Shown here piece by piece: positions 14,553 through 18,954 of a DNA stretch of 18,954 nucleotides. The notes beneath the pieces were generated by a model. It made no database searches and was not told the DNA's origin. It saw nothing but the letters and a program-made list of their open reading frames with translations. Position 1 is the stretch's first letter. Every line of letters begins with the position of its first letter. Source of the DNA: Methylothermaceae bacterium (GTDB lineage: Bacteria > Pseudomonadota > Gammaproteobacteria > Methylococcales > Methylothermaceae); assembly GCA_027024125.1 (NCBI GenBank), contig JALVSV010000092.1:1-18954 (forward strand). The letters run 5' to 3'. The position numbers and the translations under genes were made by a program.

Positions 14553-15088
14553 AGAACGTTCCGAGGTTGATGACCGTCAGGCCCGAACAGGTAGGCGATG
14601 TCTACAGACGCCTGGGTGAACTGCTTGCCATTGCCGCCCGGCATTTTGGCTGGAAGGTGTTGCCTGGAATCGAAGTCAGTTTCGATCTGAAGGGTCAGGC
14701 AGCAGGGCAAATGCAGTTGCAAGGCAAGCAGCTTCGATTGCGCTTCAATCCAATTCTGATGAATCAGAATTACCAACATTTCATTGAAGTGGCGGTGGGC
14801 CATGAGCTGGCACATGCTGTCGCAGCTCTGGTGTATGGTCGCAAGATCAAACCCCATGGACTGGAATGGCAATCGATTATGGTACTGTTCGGACTGGAAG
14901 CCGAGCGCTGCCACGACTACGACGTGTCCCAGGCTCAGGTACGACGCCTGCAACGCTTCCGCTATCGCTGCGCCTGCAGGGAGCACGAACTCACAGTCAT
15001 CCGCCATCGTCGTATCCAGAGCGGCGAAAGAGACTATATCTGTCGCTCGTGCGGCCAGAAACTCACTCTGATAGAGCAGGACCATTGA
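14549..15088 (+). CDS. SprT-like zinc metalloprotein
   Basis: A 179-residue SprT-family protein. The active-site motif HELAH (about residues 90-94) is followed by a third zinc ligand candidate in KPHGLEW, the SprT/Spartan-type signature. The C-terminus has a zinc-ribbon pattern with CAC near residue 145 and CRSC near residue 169. Eukaryotic Spartan degrades DNA-protein crosslinks; bacterial SprT is assumed, not proven, to be a similar protease. The ATG overlaps the HerA-like stop (ATGA), and its own TGA overlaps the channel ATG by one base, so the trio is probably translated together. Pairing with a DNA-translocase-like ATPase makes a role in DNA or protein quality control plausible. Confidence 0.87.
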   Translation: MKNVPRLMTVRPEQVGDVYRRLGELLAIAARHFGWKVLPGIEVSFDLKGQAAGQMQLQGKQLRLRFNPILMNQNYQHFIEVAVGHELAHAVAALVYGRKIKPHGLEWQSIMVLFGLEAERCHDYDVSQAQVRRLQRFRYRCACREHELTVIRHRRIQSGERDYICRSCGQKLTLIEQDH

Positions 15089-16179
15089 TGCCTCCCATGA
15101 TTCAGCAAAAGCTGATGGAGCTACTGGCCCAACTGGATACGCTCACTTGGATTGTAGTGCTAGTCAACTTGACCTTGATCATCTTTGCCAAACCACTGGT
15201 GACTCTTGCCTCAGGCCACGACAACAAGGAATCCCTACAGCGATTGAGAGTTCACGTACTACAGGCGCTGAACCTGGCCATCATGCTGGGATTCGTCTAC
15301 TGGCATTTTTTCGCCTCGGCTGAAGGGCAGTGGGGACGCACTGTTCTAGGGATCCTGGTATTGCTGTATCTGGCCTACCTGGTTACTCATCTGCTGGGCA
15401 TCTGGATCTTGCGGCGCTATGGCAAACGCAAGCAGATTCGCGGGGAATGGCGCTGGGTGGAGACTTACCAGTCGCGGCTTTTGATCCTCGTGGCCCGGAT
15501 TTTCGTCTTCGTGGTCACCCTGATCAGCCTGGTACGGATGCTGGGATTCGAATCGTTGATGCATACGACAGGGGTGCTGGGTTTCGTAGGCGTCTTCCTG
15601 GCCCTGACGCAAGCCACTTGGGCGCCGGATCTTTTCAGTGGGCTGATCATGCTGCAAAGCGACATCCTGGAGGATGGCGACGTGGTTCGGGTAAAAGGGT
15701 CGGATCAGTTGTATGGGATGGTTTTCAAGACTAAGATGTTTCATACGGAGCTCCTCGACATCGTTGGCAACCACCGGGTCCTGATCCGTAACGCCGCGTT
15801 ACGTGACAAGGTGATTCACAATCTATCCAAATTCGCCTCGGCCCGTGGCCTCAGAGAGCGATTGAATTTCAAGATTGGCTATGCCACGGCACCGGTGAAA
15901 GTGAGGGAAATGCTGGAAGCGGCCTGGCAAAAAGTGCTCGACGCACAGGTGGAAGGAATCGAGAGTCAGTTTCCGCTGGAAATAGGCCTGCACGAGACAG
16001 GAGATCACGCCGTGGAATGGTCGGTTTTCTATTACACCAAGCAACCCGATCGCTTACCCGCCATCCGCCAGGAGCTCAATGAAATCTTCTTCAAGACCTC
16101 GTTGGAGTATGGGATCTCGCTTGCCACGCCATTGACCCATACAGTCGACCTGCACACCTCCGCCATCCAGGAAGGCTGA
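15088..16179 (+). CDS. MscS-family mechanosensitive ion channel
   Basis: A 363-residue inner-membrane channel that would open under membrane tension to release solutes on osmotic downshock. N-terminal hydrophobic helices lie near 17-40, 55-75, 84-104 and 128-150, followed by a pore-lining helix around 155-185. The MscS beta-domain follows with DLFSGLIMLQSDILEDGDVVRVKG and HRVLIRNAALRD. More transmembrane helices than the three of classical MscS. The start at 15088 (TGATG with the SprT-like stop, AGCAGGA about 8 nt upstream) is preferred to the longer frame from 14866, whose extra residues overlap the SprT-like gene in another frame. Confidence 0.9.
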   Translation: MPPMIQQKLMELLAQLDTLTWIVVLVNLTLIIFAKPLVTLASGHDNKESLQRLRVHVLQALNLAIMLGFVYWHFFASAEGQWGRTVLGILVLLYLAYLVTHLLGIWILRRYGKRKQIRGEWRWVETYQSRLLILVARIFVFVVTLISLVRMLGFESLMHTTGVLGFVGVFLALTQATWAPDLFSGLIMLQSDILEDGDVVRVKGSDQLYGMVFKTKMFHTELLDIVGNHRVLIRNAALRDKVIHNLSKFASARGLRERLNFKIGYATAPVKVREMLEAAWQKVLDAQVEGIESQFPLEIGLHETGDHAVEWSVFYYTKQPDRLPAIRQELNEIFFKTSLEYGISLATPLTHTVDLHTSAIQEG

Positions 16180-16222
16180 TTGCAATTTTTGCCAAACCCA
16201 ACGGCCAAACCAGTGGCATGGT

Positions 16223-16241
16223 CCTTGATGGATCTTCAAGG
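16223..16241. repeat. Small hairpin between convergent genes
   Basis: CCTTGA (16223-16228) and TCAAGG (16236-16241) with a 7-nt loop, between the convergent channel and dehydrogenase genes. No T-run on either side, so an intrinsic terminator is not demonstrated. It is the only hairpin of note in this 92-bp gap. Confidence 0.35.
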
Positions 16242-16271
16242 CTCATGAAACAACCAGGTGAACGGTGATAA

Positions 16272-17141
16272 TCACTTCTGATGATTTTCAGTCTTTGCCA
16301 CTGCCTCGAAAACACAGGAATAGTCCTCGAAACGGTGCCTGGACAGGGCTTTTTCGTATAGTTCACGCATGGACCTGAGCGGCATGGAAACGATACCATC
16401 CGCTGTCTGCAGGAAAAGACCGATGTCCTTGATCAGGTGCTCGGTGGGAAAATTGGGATGACTATACTCGCGGGACTGCATCCTGGGCAGTTTCTTGTCG
16501 AAGGTGGGAGCATAGAGAGCACTTTGTCGCAACACATCCATGAAGATGTCGACTTTCACCTCGTGGCCTTGGACATAGGCCAGACTGGTGGCAAAAGCCA
16601 CTGTGAGGGAAGCAATGAGCTGATTCAGTGCCAATTTGAGCGCAGCGGCCTGCCCCACCTCTCCAATCAAGCGGGGTGTCTCTCCCAATATCCCAAGCGT
16701 TTGCTCGACTCTGTTGAAAAGAATCTCAGGCCCACCCGCCATGATAATCAGTCGACCACTCCTGGCCTCGGGGATACTGCCCAGGACCGGCGCCTCCAGA
16801 TAGTCGCCTCCCTTTCGCGCAACCAAGGCCGCCAGTACCTGACTCTGGTGGGGAGAGATTGTCGCCATCTGAACCAGCACTTTGCCAGCCAGGCCGAGTT
16901 GATTCAGCGTTGTTTCGGTAGCGCTGAAGTCACTCAAGGTGACAAATATCCAACCGGCCCCGGATACTGCTTCCCCGGGTGTGGGAAAAACTTCCGCACC
17001 TGCAGATTTCAAGGCTTCAGCTTTCGAGCGTGTTCGGTTCCAAACCCGCACCTGGTAGCCATGTTCCAGCAACCGGGTTGCCATCGGAGCTCCCATCAAT
17101 CCGGTTCCCAACCAGGCAATGGCGGGTAAATTTCTGGTCAT
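16272..17141 (-). CDS. NAD(P)-dependent beta-hydroxyacid dehydrogenase (3-hydroxyisobutyrate dehydrogenase family)
   Basis: A 289-residue cytoplasmic oxidoreductase. The N-terminal Rossmann motif is AWLGTGLMGAPMA (G12, G14, G17), followed by VRVWNRTRSKAE, where the Arg/Thr suggests NADP(H). The family substrate block is APVLGSIPEARSGRLIIMAGG, and the catalytic lysine is expected in AALKLALNQLIAS. Length is normal for the family (GLYR1, tartronate semialdehyde reductase, 3-HIBADH). The exact substrate, such as glyoxylate, succinic semialdehyde or tartronate semialdehyde, cannot be decided. Single gene, convergent with the channel and divergent from the sterol-desaturase-like gene, with a 68-bp shared promoter region. 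Confidence 0.9.
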   Translation of the reverse strand: MTRNLPAIAWLGTGLMGAPMATRLLEHGYQVRVWNRTRSKAEALKSAGAEVFPTPGEAVSGAGWIFVTLSDFSATETTLNQLGLAGKVLVQMATISPHQSQVLAALVARKGGDYLEAPVLGSIPEARSGRLIIMAGGPEILFNRVEQTLGILGETPRLIGEVGQAAALKLALNQLIASLTVAFATSLAYVQGHEVKVDIFMDVLRQSALYAPTFDKKLPRMQSREYSHPNFPTEHLIKDIGLFLQTADGIVSMPLRSMRELYEKALSRHRFEDYSCVFEAVAKTENHQK

Positions 17142-17209
17142 ATGTTTTCTCTCTGTAGTTCTGAATCTTACGGGATGATTGTAACGAATCTGCCAAGGAG
17201 ATAAGCACT

Positions 17210-18088
17210 ATGCAAAATTTCGAACAGTGGATTTTAATCCATGAAATCCCCCTTAGGATGACCTTCACTTTTGGGGTACTGGGGTTGATGGCATTATGGG
17301 AAACGTTGTCCCCGCGAAGAAAACCTCTGTTGTCAAAACCCCTGCGCTGGCTAAACAACTTGAGTTTGGTCCTGCTCAACAATCTGATGGTGCGGGCACT
17401 GTTCCCTACCGCAGCGGTCGGGGTAGCAGCGTTTGCCCACAGTCGGGGTTGGGGACTCTTCAATTTGTATAATTTGCCTTTTCCCTGGATCATCCTGGTA
17501 TCCATTCTCACACTTGATCTGGTCATTTACCTGCAACACGTGATGTTTCACGCAGTGCCGGCCCTATGGCGGCTGCATCGGGTCCATCATGCCGATCCGG
17601 ATTTCGACGTGACTACCGGTCTTCGCTTCCACCCTTTGGAGATTTTACTGTCATTGGGCATCAAAGCCGCAGCCATCATCGTTCTTGGAGCCCCGATCGT
17701 AGCTGTCATCGTGTTTGAGATCCTGCTCAATGCCACTGCCATGTTCAATCACGGCAACGTGCGCCTGCCAAAGCGCCTCGACCAGTTGCTTCGCTTGCTG
17801 GTGGTAACTCCGGACATGCACCGGGTCCATCATTCAGTGGAGGACGACGAGGCCAACAGCAATTTCGGTTTCAATCTTCCCTGGTGGGACAGGCTGCTAG
17901 GAACCTATCGGGACAGCCCCCGCGCCGGACATACCGCCATGACAATCGGGATCCACAAACTGAGGGATTCACGTCAGGTGACGTGGCTGCCCGGAATGCT
18001 GATGATACCCTTTTCCTCCCCGGTGTCAGGTTATGTCATCAACCGCCGCGGATGGAATGGATTTCGAAAAAACAAGGAAAAAAGGTAG
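17210..18088 (+). CDS. Sterol desaturase / fatty acid hydroxylase family protein
   Basis: A 292-residue di-iron membrane enzyme. The histidine clusters of the superfamily are present: HVMFH (H110, H114), HRVHH (H123, H126, H127), a later HGN (H181) and HRVHH (H204, H207, H208). Hydrophobic segments near 15-31, 50-75, 92-110 and 150-175 place it in the inner membrane. A strong AAGGAG lies about 9 nt before ATG 17210. Such proteins hydroxylate or desaturate sterols, carotenoids or alkyl lipids; the substrate here is unknown. It is divergent from the dehydrogenase and 54 bp upstream of a small membrane protein. Confidence 0.9.
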   Translation: MQNFEQWILIHEIPLRMTFTFGVLGLMALWETLSPRRKPLLSKPLRWLNNLSLVLLNNLMVRALFPTAAVGVAAFAHSRGWGLFNLYNLPFPWIILVSILTLDLVIYLQHVMFHAVPALWRLHRVHHADPDFDVTTGLRFHPLEILLSLGIKAAAIIVLGAPIVAVIVFEILLNATAMFNHGNVRLPKRLDQLLRLLVVTPDMHRVHHSVEDDEANSNFGFNLPWWDRLLGTYRDSPRAGHTAMTIGIHKLRDSRQVTWLPGMLMIPFSSPVSGYVINRRGWNGFRKNKEKR

Positions 18089-18142
18089 AATTGAATGTTT
18101 TTATAATCGAACGTGGAAAATCGTGTTGATAAGAGGGGTTCA

Positions 18143-18583
18143 ATGACTGTTCACCAGCATCATCTAGATCAGATCGATATCGAAGTTCTACTCGAACTTT
18201 ACCGCCAGGCCTGCATCAATGCACGCACTTACCTCTCGTTACGCTATTTGCGTTTTGCCATCTTCATCGCCATCAATGCCATTATCGGTGCCGCCACCTT
18301 CGCCATCACTGATCTGCACCCTTATCACACCTTCATTGCGATTTTCGGCATCATCATGACGATCTTGTTCTGGATCCTGGATCATCGCACTCAATTGTTC
18401 TATGACCTCAAATGCAAACGTATCCATGCCTGCGAGAAACTCCTTGGAGTAGCGGACTATTTCGTCCCCCAAACCCAGGAAGCGCCCGCAGGTGTTCCTG
18501 TCCGCCTGATGATGCACCTGATCTTTGCCACCATTCTGATTGCCTGGCTCACGGTCGAAGTCCTTTTCATCTTGCAACCCTGA
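18143..18583 (+). CDS. Small multi-pass membrane protein of unknown function
   Basis: A 146-residue protein I do not recognise. ATG 18143 has a GAGGGG about 5 nt upstream and is preferred to a GTG at 18113. A short polar N-terminus rich in His, Gln and Leu precedes two close hydrophobic helices, RFAIFIAINAIIGAATFAI and TFIAIFGIIMTILFWI (about 36-75). A conserved-looking cytoplasmic or loop segment (HRTQLFYDLKCKRIHACEKLLG) and a final helix (LMMHLIFATILIAWL) follow. The layout recalls small oligomeric membrane scaffolds, but no family is claimed. Convergent with the next gene, with 4 bp between stops. Confidence 0.7.
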   Translation: MTVHQHHLDQIDIEVLLELYRQACINARTYLSLRYLRFAIFIAINAIIGAATFAITDLHPYHTFIAIFGIIMTILFWILDHRTQLFYDLKCKRIHACEKLLGVADYFVPQTQEAPAGVPVRLMMHLIFATILIAWLTVEVLFILQP

Positions 18584-18587
18584 TTGA

Positions 18588-18954
18588 TTACAAATAAATG
18601 GGCGCATCCTCCGGAGATTGTTCAGGTTGTGGAGGTTGTTCGGGTGGCGCCGGTGGAAGAGCTTTTTCCAGCTCGCGTTGCAAGCGTTCCATTTCCTGCT
18701 GCAACCTGGGAAGGGTCTGGTACTGCATCGTCTCTTCAGCTTCACGCATCTGCCTGGCCAGCTCTTCCATACGGCGCTGAAATTCCAGAAACTCTGGAGA
18801 ACCAGGCAACTGTTCCAATCCTTTGTGAAAAGTCTCCAGTTGCCGCTCCAGCTCCCCCAACCCCTTGCTCAACCCCTGGATCAAAGGGCGCAGAAAATCA
18901 CCAGACGCATCGCTGCCTTCGACAATCTGTCCTTCAGCGATAGGTTTTCCTTTG
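18588..18954 (-). CDS. C-terminal part of a coiled-coil protein, 5' end beyond window
   Basis: The open frame enters from the right edge with no stop and ends in TAA at 18588, giving 121 visible residues. The middle is a strongly charged heptad-like coiled coil (LEFQRRMEELARQMREAEE, then RLQQEMERLQREL). It is followed by a proline/glutamate-rich tail, PPAPPEQPPQPEQSPEDAP. No ATG is visible; the TTG at 18884 is just an internal codon. Function is unknown. Proteins ending like this include structural, chaperone and assembly factors, but nothing specific supports one. Confidence 0.65.
   Translation of the reverse strand, partial: KGKPIAEGQIVEGSDASGDFLRPLIQGLSKGLGELERQLETFHKGLEQLPGSPEFLEFQRRMEELARQMREAEETMQYQTLPRLQQEMERLQRELEKALPPAPPEQPPQPEQSPEDAPIYL

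Noticed and set aside
14866..15087. Longer N-terminus for the MscS channel
   Set aside because: The extension overlaps the SprT-like gene out of frame and is hydrophilic and Arg/Ser/Thr-rich; ATG 15088 has a ribosome site and a stop-start overlap.

Overview
The window is about 19 kb of gene-dense, moderately GC-rich bacterial chromosome. Gene types suggest a gammaproteobacterium: a TorF-type porin, a YjgR-like HerA-family ATPase, and a 3-hydroxyisobutyrate-dehydrogenase-like reductase. A sterol-desaturase-family membrane protein and an envelope-polysaccharide cluster would fit a Methylococcales- or Chromatiales-like host, but that is inference. I see no tRNA, rRNA, CRISPR array, transposase or phage gene.

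Left part (1-12824), mostly minus strand, is an envelope/polysaccharide region. Reading with transcription, the first operon encodes a heparinase II/III-like protein (2627-4615), an APH/choline-kinase-fold phosphotransferase (1218-2630) and an ABC exporter (1-1221, cut by the window edge). The last gene starts at a GTG, and both junctions are 4-bp stop/start overlaps. Upstream lies a second fully coupled operon: an ECF sigma factor (6928-7545), a zinc-finger anti-sigma factor (6215-6928) and a secreted subtilisin-like protein (4968-6218). Then come a TorF-like porin (7645-8427), a plus-strand COG4671-type glycosyltransferase (8730-9980) and two related minus-strand GT4 glycosyltransferases (9993-11321 and 11520-12824).

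Right part (12825-18954) looks like housekeeping or stress functions. A coupled plus-strand trio encodes a HerA-like ATPase, a SprT-like zinc metalloprotein and an MscS-type channel. Next are a convergent NAD(P)-dependent dehydrogenase, a divergent sterol-desaturase-family enzyme, a small three-helix membrane protein of unknown function, and the 3' part of a coiled-coil protein that enters from beyond the right edge.

The most interesting signal links the left-part operons. A bipartite motif, GATTGAACCTT-N14-GGATWWAC, lies at identical spacing upstream of the heparinase operon and of the GT4 gene at 11520-12824. A weaker TTGAACCTT half with a GGA-containing downstream half lies just ahead of the ECF sigma gene. 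My working model is that this ECF sigma factor controls itself and the polysaccharide genes. Its membrane anti-sigma carries a subtilisin-prodomain-like periplasmic domain, and its partner is the subtilisin-like protein encoded in the same operon, whose triad is intact but whose oxyanion-hole Asn appears replaced. A plain sigma-70 promoter reading of the motif remains possible. Two copies of a ~48-bp intergenic repeat, several strong palindromes, and a duplicated N-lobe-like segment in the phosphotransferase are also noted.
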